From Arachis hypogaea (taxonomy: Eukaryota; Streptophyta; Magnoliopsida; Fabales; Fabaceae), in contig NC_092039.1 of assembly GCF_003086295.3 (NCBI RefSeq), forward strand, positions 64,860,649 through 64,924,648: a stretch of 64,000 nt of DNA. Direction: 5' to 3'. The notes below the pieces were generated by a model. It had not been told where the DNA came from. It saw nothing but the letters and a program-made list of their open reading frames with translations, and did not search any database. Shown here piece by piece: positions 1-11,028 of this stretch. The stretch's first letter is position 1; each line of letters begins with the position of its first letter. A program made the translations under genes and the position numbers.

Positions 1-395
1 AGTCAGAAGAAAAAAAAAAAGGACGGGAGCAGCCAACATGTGGAAATCACCTAGACGAATCTAGATCCAATCCAAAAACAACGGAAAGAAATCACCCCAA
101 CTTGGGGGGAAAACAACAAGACCAAGTCAAACAAGACGCCACAACTTCAATTCCAACAATAATGCAAACCACCAACACACCTCACAAAGATCCTATCAAC
201 ACCCACCTAACCAACCTTCTCAACCACCTAATCTCAACCCCACTATCTCTAACAGATGAAGACTCTCAAAGATTGAGGCTCTACTTGAAAACATACGCAG
301 AGAAGTCCAAGACAATAAGGTGTTAAAGAAGAAGTGTGAGCCAATATCAAAAATTAAGGAGAAAACATCAAGAGATTTGGAGTCCCAAGAGGGTT
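1..395 (+). pseudogene. 3' remnant of a retrotransposon gag-like gene
   Basis: No intact ORF. In the frame running through 110-395 I read an Asn/Gln/His/Pro-rich stretch (many N, Q, H, P codons at 140-250), one stop near 257, then a Lys/Glu-rich, coiled-coil-like segment (RLSKIEALLENIRREVQ near 268-318). An Asn/Gln-rich tail followed by a charged helix is what the gag C-termini in this window look like (compare 6600-7050). The remnant stops exactly where LTR-K begins at 396, so it is probably the target element of that insertion. Which family it came from cannot be told. Confidence 0.4.
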
Positions 396-1949
396 TGGTG
401 CGCGAAATTGTGAACAATACTTTTCACAACTCTCATAATCCCGGTCATGAACCCAAAAACTTGGTAGCTCAATACCATGGCATTACACAACTTCGCACAA
501 CTAACCAGCAAGTGCACGGGTCGTCCAAGTAATAACCTTACGCGAGTAGGGTCGATCCCACGGAATTTTAGTAGAAGCAAGCTATGGTCATTGTAATCTT
601 AGTCAGGCAAACTCAAATGGATATGATGATGAACGAAAATAAACAATAAGATAAAGATAGAGATATTATGTAATTATTGGAGGAACTTCAGATAGCCATG
701 AAGATCCTTCCCTCCGTCTTCTGCTTTCTACTGTCTTCATCCAATCCTTTTACTCCTTTCCATGGCAAGCTAGTAGGGTTCACCGTGTCAGTGGCTACCT
801 CCATCCTCTCAGTGAAACGTTGCCTATGCTTGAACAGCATGGGTAATATCTGTCGTTCTCGGTCAGGCCGGAATAGAATCCATCGATCTTTTGCGTCTGT
901 CACTAACGCCCCGCCTGCTAGGAGTTTGAAGCATGTCACAGTCATTCAATCATTGATCCTACCTCAGGAATACCACAGACAAGGTTAGACCTTCCGGATT
1001 CTCTTGAATGCCGCCATCAGTTCTAAGCCTATACACGCAAGACTCTGATCTCACGGAATGGTTGGCCGGTTGTCAGGCGAGCATCGGTTGTCAGGCGGAT
1101 CAACCATGCATCATGCAATCAGGAATCCAAGAGATATTCACCCAATCGAAGGTAGAACGGAGGTGGTTGTCAGTCACACGTTCATAGGTGAGAATGATGA
1201 TGAGTGTCACGGATCATCACATTCATCAAGTTGAAGAACAAGTGATATCTTAGAACAAGAACAAGCGGAATTGAATAGGAAGAACAATAGTAATTGCATT
1301 AAACACTCGAGGTACAGCAGAGCTCCACACCTTAATCTATGGTGTGTAGAAGCTCCACCGTTGAAAATACATAAGTGTAAGGTCTTAGGCATGGCCGAAT
1401 GGCCAGCCTCCCTATGATCTAAGATAGCATTAAAATGAAGATAGCTACCCCGATCTCTATATCATGATCTAAGAACTAGATGTCGAAAGATCAGAAGATG
1501 AAAATACAATATAAAAGGTCCTACTTATAGAAAACTAGTAGCCTAGGGTGTACAGAGATGAGTAAAAGACATAAAAATCACTCCGGGCCCACTTGGTGTG
1601 TGCTTGGGCTGAGCAATGAAGCTTTTTCGTGTAGAGACTCTTCCTGGAGTTAAATGCCAGCTTTAGTGCCAGTTTGGGGCGTTTAACTCCCATTTGGTGC
1701 CAGTTCCAGCGTTTAACGCTGGGATTTCTGAGGGTGACTTTGAACGCCCGGTTTGGGCCATCGAATCTTGGGCAAAGTATGACTATCATATATTGCTGGA
1801 AAGCCCAGGATGTTCTACTTTCCAACGCCGTTGAGAGCGCGCTAATTGGGCTTCTGTAGCTCAGAAAATCCACTTCGGTGCAGGAGGTTAGAATCCAACA
1901 GCATCTCAGTCCTTTTTTAGTCTCTGATCAGATTTTTGCTTCAGCGTCC
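396..1949 (-). repeat. LTR-K: FIDEL-like LTR, minus orientation, distal end missing
   Basis: Begins TGGTGCGCGAAATTGTG, the reverse complement of the end of solo LTR-E, and runs parallel to LTR-E: the LTR tail with the CAAGTGCA loop (near 507-520), the GCGTCTGTCACTAACGCC block (near 891-911), the AACACTCGAGGTACAGCAG block (near 1301) and the palindromic GGCGTTTAAC block (near 1678). It breaks off at 1949, roughly 100 bp short of the expected ...CCGCTCATCA end, at the start of element A. The missing tail is not present on the other side of A (18362). No element body is attached, so this could be half of a solo LTR or of a longer insertion. Confidence 0.75.
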
Positions 1950-2239
1950 TGATGACAAATGCATATTTGCATTATTAGTTAGTTAGTTTAGTTAGTTTTA
2001 GCTTAATTTCACTCATTTTCTCTAAATAAACAAGTCCTTTTATGAGTTTTGTTTCCATGCATGATGATATCAAGGAACATGTTAATTCTAGCCAAATTCA
2101 TGCAAATGTTTTAAGGAATGCATATATGAATGAGTATGAATGAATCTCATGGAATTGGTGCATGAATTGGTAAGACTTTGAAGCTATTTCCTTTGTTGAT
2201 GATAGGTGATGAAACAAGGAAGCATGGAAGCAAGAAGGA

Positions 2240-3300
2240 TGCAAGCTGGGCAAGAAGTTGGCGTTGCCAACTTGGAATCCACGTTGCCAACTTGGGATTG
2301 GAGTTGCCAACTCCACAACACAAGGCAAGCTTGGCCCTGGAGGCAACCAAGGCAAGAAGTTGGCGTGCCAACTTAGGATTGGCGTTGCCAACTCCACAAC
2401 ACAAGGCAAGTTGGCCCTGAGGCAACCAAGGCAAGAAGTTGGCGTGCCAACTTAGGTGGCGTTGCCAACGCCACACAATCACACAAGCAAGATTGGCAAC
2501 CCTGGAGGCAACCAAGGCAAGAAGTTGGCGTTGCCAACTTAGGATTGGCGTTGCCAACGCCACACACACCACCAAGCACTTGACCCGGAAGCAAGGTTGC
2601 TGCCACTTAGACGTTGCCAACGCCACACACAACACCAGCAACTGGCCCTGGAAGCAAGTTGCGTTGCCAATTGATCGCGTTGCCAACGCCACACACAAGC
2701 CAAGCAGCAAACTTGGCCCTGGAAGCAAGGTGGCTTGCCAACTCTAGAACAAGTTGCCAACGCACATACAAGACACAAGCAAGGAACTTGGCCCTGGAGG
2801 AAGCAAAGTTGGCGTTGCCAACTTGAAGCTGGCGTTGCCAACGCCCACACAAGGAACTTGGCCCTGGATTTGGAGCCTCGAGCACGTTGCCAGCCTAGAG
2901 ATGAGGGGCGTTTTTGAGGACAACGCAGGCTAACAACGCCAAACAATCAAGCTTGGCCCTGGAAGAAAAGGAGCTGGCGTTGCCAACTCAAGATGGGCGT
3001 TGCCAACGCCACACAACCAAGCAACAAATGAAGCCATGGAAGAAAAGGAGCTGGCGTTGCCAACTCAAAAATGGCGTTGCCAACGCCACACAAGAAAGTT
3101 TGGCCAGGCACCAATTTTGGTGCCAACCAGGCTGCCAAACGCCTATTGGCGCACCAACCAGGCTGCCAACGCCCATTGGCGCACCAACCAGGCTGCCAAA
3201 CGCCCAATGGCGCACCAACCAGCGTTCTAAACGCCCATTGGCGCACCACTCACGTTGCCAACGCTGGATGGGCGTTGCCAACGCCAAAACAAGGCAGCCT
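2240..3300. repeat. Array of GGCGTTGCCAACGCC palindromes in 5' LTR of A
   Basis: The 15-bp near-palindrome GGCGTTGCCAACGCC and variants (GGCGTTGCCAACTT, GAGTTGCCAACTCC) recur every 40-90 bp, separated by repeats of GGCCCTGGAGGCAACCAAGG and CACACACAAGCCAAGCA. From about 3110 the theme changes to CCAACCAGGCTGCCAACGCC with CCATTGGCGCACC. Several units have lost one or more bases compared with the 3' LTR copy, for example GGCGTGCCAACTT at 2364 and 2444. Confidence 0.85.
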
Positions 3301-4105
3301 GAACATGTCCACTTCAATGGAAGATATCTTGAGCTACAGAGATCCAAATTGAGTACTTCCAGTTGCGTTGGAAAGCTAGCATTCAGAGCTTTCCAACCAT
3401 ATATAATAGTTCATGGTGGAGCACAAGATTGGAGCCAAACCAGAGTCATCTTTAGGCCCTAAAAACAAGAACATGAAGTGAAATTCAGAAAGCTAGAGAT
3501 TGGCCTAGGGGTGTGGGTCGAGCACGTTGCCAACGTGCCACAAGGGGGCGTGTTTTGCAACAACGCCAGCCCCAAGTCCTTGCCTTGGGAGAGTGATGCT
3601 CGAGCACGTTGCCAACTTGGGGTTGAGGGTGCGTTATTCACAACAACTTGGCAACAACTTGGCAGCTTGACCTTACCTTCTTTGAGGAACCATAACTTGA
3701 GCTAGGAAAGTCCAATTGAGGTGATTCCAGTGGCATTAGAAAATAGACATCAAGAGCTTTCCAATGATGTATGATAGTCCATATTGAAGCTGAAGGTTGA
3801 CACTCAAATTCTGGGCTACATTTAGCATGAAATAAGGCCAAGAAGAGGAAAAGCAAGTTGTTGGCAACAACTTGGGCTAGCAACGCCCAAGTCTCATACT
3901 TCATGCCCAGGAAATTGTCCTGCACGTTGCCAACGTGCATTTGGCCTGGAGTTAGTGCCAATAACGCCCTCAATGGGCCAGAACATGATGAATGAACTCT
4001 TCCCTTCCAAGTCTAGCAACACTTCCAATTGAGCCAAGAATTCAACAATGAGAAAGCCCACATTGATAACCCAAATTGGAGATCTCTGAAGAGTTTTAGG
4101 AGTAG

Positions 4106-4113
4106 TATAAATA
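4106..4113 (+). promoter_or_regulatory. TATA box of element A 5' LTR
   Basis: TATAAATA in the context AGTAGTATAAATAGAAGAG, followed by a T-rich segment; the same box is at 17137-17144 in the 3' LTR. This is the best core-promoter candidate in the LTR. It would start the transcript about 1.2 kb before the end of the LTR. The start site is inferred. Confidence 0.6.
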
Positions 4114-5232
4114 GAAGAGATTGATGTACTTGTAGGGACTTTTGGACTTTTACACTTTTACTTACTTTTTACACTTAGTCATTTTTACACTTTTTAGCAC
4201 TTGTATTTGGAAACTCTTTTGGTACTTCCGAGAGGAGACCCAGAGAGCTACTCTTGGTTCATCTTGGAACTTCTCTTCTTCATTTTCTTAATCTTCAAGC
4301 ATTTACCTATTCTTCTTCATCTTCTTTGAAATTTAGTTTAACTTTGATTGATGGCAATTGTTGTTGAAATTGGAGCTATGATTCACTAAACCCCTTTCAT
4401 TAGGGGGAGGAGCTCTGTTGGTTGGAATGAATTGGTGAACCCATCTTCTCTTTTCAATTTTAGTGGTTGATCTAAAGAGGAACTCTTGTTCTTCAAAGAT
4501 TCAACCACCATCGAGAGAGGGGTTAATCTATATGAATTATGTGGTGAATTTGATGAATGAGCCACATAATTCAGTTTAGAGTTCATCCTCTCATGATTTC
4601 CTCAATCAACATACCTTGGTTAGTATGTGAGATGTAACTCTCCTTGGTTGAGATTTGGAAATTGTGTGGCTGGATTAAAATTGATCTTCATCTCTTCTCA
4701 TGAACAATTAGATCACGAGAGTGGCAATTGGCTATGTTGAGAGAGATTGAATCACCAAGAGATTGGGATTCAATCACCCATTGCCATGATCTATACCATG
4801 ATTGAGAAGGATTTGACTAACATCAATTCATGAAAACTAACATCTCTAATCCCTAATGATCCTCTCTATCATTACTCTCATTTCTCTTGCTCTAGCTATT
4901 TGATACCCATTCCCAATCCCTTTCTACATTCTGTCTATTTACTACTCTTGTTATTTACATTCTGTTCATCTACTTCTTGCCATTTACTTTATGTCTTTAA
5001 ATTTCTGCACCCTTTAATTCTTGCCATTTACTTTGATGTTATTTAAGTTTCTTGCAATTTAAGTTTCGTTATTACTTCACTTCATTTCTTTATTCTAGTT
5101 CTTTAATTCGCCATTTAAATTCTTGCAATTATGTTTAAAAATCAAATGCTCATGAAATCAAAACTATGTTTGCTTGACTAAATCTACCATTTAACTAAAG
5201 TTGCTTAATCTACCAATCCTCGTGGGATCGAC

Positions 5233-5281
5233 CTCACTCTTAGTGAGTTTACTACTTGATACGACCCGGTATACTTGCCGG
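5233..5281 (+). promoter_or_regulatory. Twin-hairpin element in LTR tail (A, 5' copy)
   Basis: Hairpin 1 at 5233-5247 is CTCAC-TCTTA-GTGAG. Hairpin 2 at 5266-5281 is CCGG-TATACTTG-CCGG. The 3' LTR has the same pair at 18282-18296 and 18316-18331. Equivalent pairs with altered but still paired stems occur in LTRs of B, C, E, G and J. It lies 30 nt before the end of the LTR, so it would be transcribed just upstream of the primer-binding site. Function unknown. Confidence 0.6.
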
Positions 5282-5316
5282 TTGTACGTGAAATCTAATT
5301 TTTACGTATCAAGTTT

Positions 5317-5334
5317 TGGCGCCGTTGCCGGGGA
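5317..5334 (+). other. Primer-binding site (tRNA-Asp type) of A
   Basis: TGGCGCCGTTGCCGGGGA begins 5 nt after the LTR end. It is complementary to a 3' end reading TCCCCGGCAACGGCGCCA, which I recall as plant tRNA-Asp and as the typical Athila primer. The same site is found in C (minus) and F, and in mutated form in B and G. Confidence 0.85.
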
Positions 5335-5618
5335 TTGGAAAGATTGACAATGATTAAGTGAAAGGTGGTTTAGATTAAGCATTTTCTTTTGTGTTTTCAT
5401 TAAGCCCACTAACTGTTTGATACTTTGTTTCACTAACTCCAATTTCATTCTAATTTTAGCGTGTTGCATTTGTGATTTTGGTTCTGTTTGTGTATGTCAG
5501 GAACAAGTAGACGTGATATTGAGGACGAGAGAACCCGCCGAAGGTTAAGGAGAGCAGAAAGAGGAAAGTTCATAGTTGGTGAAGAAGGGTCAGGGAATCA
5601 GAGGGAGAAGATCAAGTC

Positions 5619-7652
5619 ATGGATGATGAGATGCAAAACCCTCCTGGAGGGGTCAACAATAATGGTGGACAAGCTAGAAGGGTGTTATCATCATTTACTA
5701 TCCCTGATCCAAGACATTGTGGGAGCAGTATTGCTACACCAAATGTTCAGGCCAATAACTTTGAGCTAAAACCTCAGCTCATCACTTTGGTACAGAACAA
5801 TTGCTCTTATGGAGGGGGACCTCTTGAAGACCCAAATCAACATCTCTCTGTTTTTCTGAGGATATGCAACACAGTGAAGACAAATGGAGTGCATCCAGAT
5901 GTCTACAAGTTGTTGCTATTTCCGTTCTCTTTGAGGGATAAAGCTACTCAATGGCTAGAATCATTCCCCAAGGAAAGCCTCAATGATTGGAATGAAGTGA
6001 TGGGCAAGTTTCTAGCAAAGTTCTACCCACCTCAAAAGATTATCAAGTTGAAGACAGAGGTCCAGACTTTTAGGCAAATGGAAGGGGAGTCATTGTATGA
6101 AGCCTGGGAAAGGTATAAAGCACTAATGAGAAGATGCCCCCCTGACATGTTTAGTGATTGGGTTAAGCTCCAAAACTTCTATGAAGGCTTAAGCTTTGAA
6201 GCAAGGAAGGGACTAGATTACTCATCAGGAGGATCACTCAACATGATGAAAACTGCCGAGGAGGCCCAAGACCTCATTGAGATTGTGGCAAATAACCAAT
6301 ACTATTACTCATCAGAGAGGCAACACAATCCGCCCCCAAAGAAAGGTGTAATGGAGCTTGAAGGTGTTGATGCTATCTTGGCACAAAACAAGTTAATGCA
6401 CCAACAAATCCAACAACAAATGGAGATGATAACAAAGAGAATGGATGGTTTGCAACTTGCGGCAGTGAACACAACAAATCAACCATTGCTTGAATGGAAC
6501 CAAGGTGAAGGGACCAATGTTGAACAACCACAAGAACAAGTTCAATACATGCAGAATACTTCAAATTCTCATGATGAGTTTCATGGAGATACATACAACC
6601 CATCTTGGAAAAATCATCCCAATCTTAAGTGGGGTGAAAATCATTGGCAAAAGAATAGCAACCACAACCAAAACCGTCACATAAGCAACCAAAATCACCA
6701 TGCCAACAACACTAACCAATATAGAAAACCACAAAACACATATCAACCACCCCATCATAACTCACAAACCCACCAAAATAACTTCTCTGCACCAACATCC
6801 AACACACAGAATTACCACACTAATCCACCCAACAATTTCCAACAACAATCACCCCCCATCATACCCCCAATTGACCATCATGAGACTAGAATTGCAAGTC
6901 TTGAAGCTACCTTGCAAGCACTTGCTCAAACCACTCAAGCCTTAGCTAAGGGACACAAGGAACATGAGGTCATCATGAAGAACATTGAGAGACAAGTGGG
7001 ACAGCTAGCCAAACAAGCCGAGAGACCAACCAATGTTCTTCCAAGTGACACAATACCCAACCCAAGAGAAGAATGTAAGGCTCTGCAGTTAAGGAGTGGC
7101 AAGGTAGTTGGTGAAAGTTCAAATAAAGAAGCAACAAAACCCAAAGAGCAAGACACAGTGGAGAGGCAAGATGAAGAGAAGGCTTCAACATCTAACAAAA
7201 GCAAGGAGGTTGTCAAGCCACAAGGCAATCCACCAAGTCAAGGAGGCAACCGTGATGGCAAGGAGGGTATGAATTCACAAAAAGAAAACAAAAATGAAGG
7301 AGTGAAAGCTTATGTACCCAAGCTTCCATACCCAACTAGGATACACAAAGGAGCAAAAGACCAACAATTCCCAAGGTTCTTAGAGATCTTCAAGAAACTT
7401 GAAATCAACATCCCATTGGCAGAGGCTCTAGAACAAATGCCATTATATGCAAAGTTTCTTAAGGAATTGATCACCAAGAAGAGAAGTTGGCAAGAAAAAG
7501 AAACCGTGATTCTCAATCAAGAGTGTAGTGCCATCATTCAACAAGGGTTACCTCCAAAACTCAAAGACCCTGGCAGCTTTCTCATACCTTGCACGATTGG
7601 AGCATGGCTGTTGACAAATCACTTTGTGACCTGGGAGCAAGCATTAACTTAA
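5619..7652 (+). CDS. gag: Gag polyprotein, element A
   Basis: 677 codons open. Residues about 65-230 form a Retrotrans_gag-type capsid domain (VYKLLLFPFSLRDKATQWLE, FLAKFYPPQK, ETLYEAWERYKALMRRCP-like segment, FYEGLS). Then comes a Gln/Asn/His-rich low-complexity stretch (about 270-430), a coiled-coil-like part (RIASLEATLQALAQTTQAL), the LQLRSGK motif, and a conserved pre-protease block (PYPTRIHKGAKDQQFPRFLE, IPLAEALEQMPLYAKFLKEL). No CCHC zinc knuckle is visible. The true start may be ATG 5494 (MSGTSRRDIEDERTRRR...) in another frame; a one-base break near 5615 separates it. At the 3' end the frame is lost near 7600, just before the protease active site. In element C gag and protease share one frame, so I take the break here as a mutation. 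Confidence 0.85.
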   Translation: MDDEMQNPPGGVNNNGGQARRVLSSFTIPDPRHCGSSIATPNVQANNFELKPQLITLVQNNCSYGGGPLEDPNQHLSVFLRICNTVKTNGVHPDVYKLLLFPFSLRDKATQWLESFPKESLNDWNEVMGKFLAKFYPPQKIIKLKTEVQTFRQMEGESLYEAWERYKALMRRCPPDMFSDWVKLQNFYEGLSFEARKGLDYSSGGSLNMMKTAEEAQDLIEIVANNQYYYSSERQHNPPPKKGVMELEGVDAILAQNKLMHQQIQQQMEMITKRMDGLQLAAVNTTNQPLLEWNQGEGTNVEQPQEQVQYMQNTSNSHDEFHGDTYNPSWKNHPNLKWGENHWQKNSNHNQNRHISNQNHHANNTNQYRKPQNTYQPPHHNSQTHQNNFSAPTSNTQNYHTNPPNNFQQQSPPIIPPIDHHETRIASLEATLQALAQTTQALAKGHKEHEVIMKNIERQVGQLAKQAERPTNVLPSDTIPNPREECKALQLRSGKVVGESSNKEATKPKEQDTVERQDEEKASTSNKSKEVVKPQGNPPSQGGNRDGKEGMNSQKENKNEGVKAYVPKLPYPTRIHKGAKDQQFPRFLEIFKKLEINIPLAEALEQMPLYAKFLKELITKKRSWQEKETVILNQECSAIIQQGLPPKLKDPGSFLIPCTIGAWLLTNHFVTWEQALT

Positions 7653-9925
7653 TGCCACTTACCATGATGAAGAAAATGATGATTGAAGAGCTCAAACCCA
7701 CAAGGATGTCACTTCAACTTGCTGACAGATCCATCAAAGTACCAAATGGAGTAGTTGAGAACCTCTTGGTGAAGGTGGGAAACTTCATATTCCCAGCTGA
7801 TTTTGTGGTCCTAGACATGGATGAAGAGGGAAATAATTCAGTCATTCTTGGTAGACCCTTTTTGGCTACAGCTAGAACAATCATAGATGTGGAAAAGGGA
7901 GAGATGATTTTCAGGGTGCATGATGAGCAAATGACCATAAATGTCTTCAAAGCAATGCAACACCCTGTTGAGAAAGAAAGTTGCATGAGGGTTGATGTAG
8001 TAGATTCTTTGGTTGAAGAAGTGCTTGACACAAACCATCAAATGAAACAAGAGGAAGTCCATAACATCAAGGGACAAGAAGAAAACACGTTGGAAGCATC
8101 AAAGGAACCAAGTGAAGCCACCAAAGAAGAGGCACCACAACAAGAGTTGAAACCACTACCCCCTCATCTTAAATATGCATTTCTTGGTGAGAAAGATAGC
8201 TTCCCAGTGATCATCAACTCCACATTGAATGAAGAGGAAGAAGAGAAACTCCTTGTGGTTTTGAGAGCTCACAAAGAGGCGTTGGGGTGGACCATTGATG
8301 ACTTGAAAGGCATAAGCCCTGCTGTATGTATGCACAAGATACTCTTAGAGGAGGGTTCCAAACCGGTGGTACAACCTCAAAGAAGATTGAATCCCACAAT
8401 GAAGGAGGTTGTTCAAAAGGAAGTTCTGAAGTTGTGCAAGGCTGGGATCATTTACCCTATATCTGACAGCCCATGGGTTAGTCCAGTGCAAGTAGTACCT
8501 AAGAAAGGAGGCATGACTGTCATTGTTAATGAGAAGAATGAGCTTATTCCAACACGAACAGTGACAGGATGGAGGATGTGCATCGACTATAGGAGGCTGA
8601 ATGATGCCACACGGAAGGATCACTTCCCTCTACCTTTCATTGATCAGATGCTTGAAAGGTTGGCTGGCCATGCTTATTATTGTTTTCTTGATGGATATTC
8701 TGGGTATAACCAGATTGTGGTTGACCCCATGGATCAAGAGAAGACATCCTTCACTTGTCCCTTTGGAGTTTTTGCATATAGGAGAATGCCATTTGGACTT
8801 TGCAATGCCCCAGCTACCTTTCAAAGATGCATGCTATCAATCTTCTCAGACATGGTAGAAAAATTCATTGAGGTCTTTATGGATGATTTCTCTGTTTTTG
8901 GTGATTCCTTCAATACTTGCTTGCACCATCTTACCTTAGTCTTGAAAAGATGCCAAGAAACAAACTTAGTCTTGAATTGGGAGAAATGCCATTTCATGGT
9001 ACCCGAAGGCATTGTTCTTGGTCATAAAATTTCAAGAAAAGGTATAGAGGTTGACAAGGCAAAAGTAGAAATTATAGAAAAACTTCCTTTGCCAACTAGT
9101 GTGAAAGCTGTTAGGAGTTTCTTGGGGCATGCTGGATTTTATAGGAGATTCATCAAAGATTTTTCAAAAATAGCAAAGCCACTAAGCAATTTGCTGGTGG
9201 TAGACAATCCTTTTATCTTTGATGATGAATGTAAACATGCTTTTGAAACTCTAAAGGCTAAGCTCACCACAGCACCAATCATCACACCCCCAACTTGGGG
9301 ACTACCCTTTGAACTCATGTGTGATGCAAGCAACCTTGCAATTGGTGTTGTGTTGGGGCAGAGGAAGGAAAAGAGGCTTCATGTTATCTACTATGCAAGT
9401 AAGGTATTGAATGAAACTCAAAGAAACTACACCACAACAGAGAAAGAGTTACTAGCCGTGGTGTATGCCTTTGATAAGTTTAGACAATATTTGATTGGAT
9501 CTAAAGTCTTAGTGTATACTGACCATGCTGCCATTAAGTATCTTATGTCAAAACAGGATGCCAAACCAAGGCTAATTAGATGGGTGCTACTCCTACAAGA
9601 GTTTGACATTGAGATCAAAGATAGAAAGGGCAGTGAAAATCAAGTTGCTGATCACTTATCAAGGGTACCACAAGATGAATGCCAAGACAACTTTCCATCA
9701 ATAAATGAAGAGTTTCCAGATGAACATCTCTTGCAGATTCAACATGTCCCTTGGTTTGCAGACATGGCCAACTACAAGGCAGGAAGAATCATTCCACAAG
9801 AGTACACAAGACAACAAGTTAAGAAGCTGTTGCATGAGGCTAGGTTCTTCTTTTGGGACGAACCATTCTTGTTCAAAAGATGCCCAGATGGAATGATAAG
9901 AAGATGTGTGCCAGAAGTGAGATGA
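7589..9925 (+). CDS. pol: Pol part 1, element A: protease, reverse transcriptase, RNase H
   Basis: Real coding probably begins near 7601. Protease: active-site motif [12 protein letters not shown] (about residues 12-23) and the downstream [37 protein letters not shown] near 8568, [12 protein letters not shown], and the catalytic [11 protein letters not shown] near 8876, with FMDD in place of the commoner YVDD. RNase [18 protein letters not shown] near 9310, [31 protein letters not shown]. The chromosomal copy is open through the whole RT-RH. It ends at 9925 after RRCVPE, where one base is missing relative to the integrase frame. It enters -1 relative to gag. Confidence 0.9.
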   Translation: MHDWSMAVDKSLCDLGASINLMPLTMMKKMMIEELKPTRMSLQLADRSIKVPNGVVENLLVKVGNFIFPADFVVLDMDEEGNNSVILGRPFLATARTIIDVEKGEMIFRVHDEQMTINVFKAMQHPVEKESCMRVDVVDSLVEEVLDTNHQMKQEEVHNIKGQEENTLEASKEPSEATKEEAPQQELKPLPPHLKYAFLGEKDSFPVIINSTLNEEEEEKLLVVLRAHKEALGWTIDDLKGISPAVCMHKILLEEGSKPVVQPQRRLNPTMKEVVQKEVLKLCKAGIIYPISDSPWVSPVQVVPKKGGMTVIVNEKNELIPTRTVTGWRMCIDYRRLNDATRKDHFPLPFIDQMLERLAGHAYYCFLDGYSGYNQIVVDPMDQEKTSFTCPFGVFAYRRMPFGLCNAPATFQRCMLSIFSDMVEKFIEVFMDDFSVFGDSFNTCLHHLTLVLKRCQETNLVLNWEKCHFMVPEGIVLGHKISRKGIEVDKAKVEIIEKLPLPTSVKAVRSFLGHAGFYRRFIKDFSKIAKPLSNLLVVDNPFIFDDECKHAFETLKAKLTTAPIITPPTWGLPFELMCDASNLAIGVVLGQRKEKRLHVIYYASKVLNETQRNYTTTEKELLAVVYAFDKFRQYLIGSKVLVYTDHAAIKYLMSKQDAKPRLIRWVLLLQEFDIEIKDRKGSENQVADHLSRVPQDECQDNFPSINEEFPDEHLLQIQHVPWFADMANYKAGRIIPQEYTRQQVKKLLHEARFFFWDEPFLFKRCPDGMIRRCVPEVR

Positions 9926-11028
9926 AGGACATACTATGGCATTGTCACAACTCTAGCTATGGTGGTCATTTTGGGGCTGAAAGAACTGCTGCAAAGGTCC
10001 TTCAAAGTGGTTTCTATTGGCCTTCAATCTTCAAGGATGCTAGGGAGTTTGTGAGCCAATGCAATGAATGCCAAAGAACAGGGGGTTTGTCAAAGAAAAA
10101 TGAGATGCCCCAAAAGTTCATTTTGGAAGTGGAACTCTTTGATTTGTGGGGAATAGATTTCATGGGACCTTTTCCTCCATCCTACACGTTCAAATACATC
10201 CTGGTAGCAGTAGAGTATGTCTCCAAATGGGTAGAAGCAATAGCCACCACCACATGTGATACCAACGTGGTCTTGCAATTCCTCAAGAAGAACATCTTCA
10301 CAAGATTTGGAGTACCCAAAGGGCTTATAAGTGATGGGGGAAGCCACTTTTGCAACAAGCAACTCAATTCCTTACTCCACAAGTATGGTGTTACACACAA
10401 AGTAGCTACCCCATATCACCCACAAACCAATGGACAAGCTGAACTTGCCAACAGAGAGCTAAAAAGGATCTTGGAGAAAACTGTGGGAACAACAAGAAAG
10501 GATTGGGTTAGGAAGCTGGATGATGCACTTTGGGCATATAGGACAGCCTTCAAGACACCCATAGGAAAATCTCCATTTCAATTGGTGTATGGAAAGGCAT
10601 GCCACCTCCCTGTAGAGCTTGAACATAAGGCTTTCTGGGCCACCAAACTTCTAAATCTAGATGCTCAAGCAGCAGGAGAGAAGAGGTTGCTACAACTCAA
10701 TGAGCTTGAGGAGTTCAGATTGGAAGCATATGACAATGCCAAAATATACAAGGAGAGAGCAAAGAGATGGCATGATAAGAGGATCTCTCAAAGAACATTT
10801 GAACCAGGCCAAAAGGTGTTATTATTCAATTCAAGATTGAAGATCTTCCCTGGGAAGCTGAGGTCTAGATGGACTGGTCCATACACCATCACCAAAGTAT
10901 CACCTCATGGCTATGTTGAATTGCTTGATGAAGCCTCAAAACAAACATTCACAGTCAATGGACATAGGGTGAAGCATTACTTTGGTGACCCTTGGAGCAA
11001 GGAAGAGAGTGTGCAACTCCTAACATGA
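9853..11028 (+). CDS. Pol part 2, element A: integrase
   Basis: In-frame integrase from about 9921. Zinc-binding HHCC region: [15 protein letters not shown]...[11 protein letters not shown]. Catalytic core: the first Asp in [12 protein letters not shown], the second in [14 protein letters not shown], and the Glu in [19 protein letters not shown]. The C-terminal part has [20 protein letters not shown], a GPY/F-type module, and ends VKHYFGDPW. Residues before about 20 (MGRTILVQK) are read in the wrong frame and overlap the end of part 1; a one-base loss near 9915 splits what should be one ORF. Sequence is otherwise intact, and close to the integrase of element C. Confidence 0.88.
   Translation: MGRTILVQKMPRWNDKKMCARSEMKDILWHCHNSSYGGHFGAERTAAKVLQSGFYWPSIFKDAREFVSQCNECQRTGGLSKKNEMPQKFILEVELFDLWGIDFMGPFPPSYTFKYILVAVEYVSKWVEAIATTTCDTNVVLQFLKKNIFTRFGVPKGLISDGGSHFCNKQLNSLLHKYGVTHKVATPYHPQTNGQAELANRELKRILEKTVGTTRKDWVRKLDDALWAYRTAFKTPIGKSPFQLVYGKACHLPVELEHKAFWATKLLNLDAQAAGEKRLLQLNELEEFRLEAYDNAKIYKERAKRWHDKRISQRTFEPGQKVLLFNSRLKIFPGKLRSRWTGPYTITKVSPHGYVELLDEASKQTFTVNGHRVKHYFGDPWSKEESVQLLT

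Larger units (their letters stand above)
1950..5311 (+). repeat. Element A 5' LTR (3.4 kb)
   Basis: Starts TGATGACAAATGCATATTTG and ends TTTTTACGTATCA. It matches 14937-18361 nearly base for base outside the palindromic array, where it has fewer units. Contents in order: unique 5' part (1950-2235), GGCGTTGCCAACGCC-type array (2240-3300), further GTTGCCAAC-rich sequence to about 3960, TATA box at 4106, a T/C-rich transcribed part (4140-5200), then the conserved twin hairpin (5233-5281). No coding potential; ORFs crossing the array are by-products of the repeat. Confidence 0.9.

Noticed and set aside
320..532. 70-codon ORF joining the gag remnant and LTR-K
   Set aside because: It crosses the LTR start at 396; a chance fusion of two elements.
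677..988. ORFs in FIDEL-like LTRs (also near 20060, 30479, 52634, 37450)
   Set aside because: The same stretch is open in several LTR copies because the LTRs are related, but the frame varies with small indels and no domain is seen.
2098..3347. Overlapping ORFs of 60-190 codons on both strands in the palindromic array of A (and again at 15084-16489)
   Set aside because: They follow from a short repeat without stops; the translations are the same few words in several frames and the two LTR copies do not keep a common frame.
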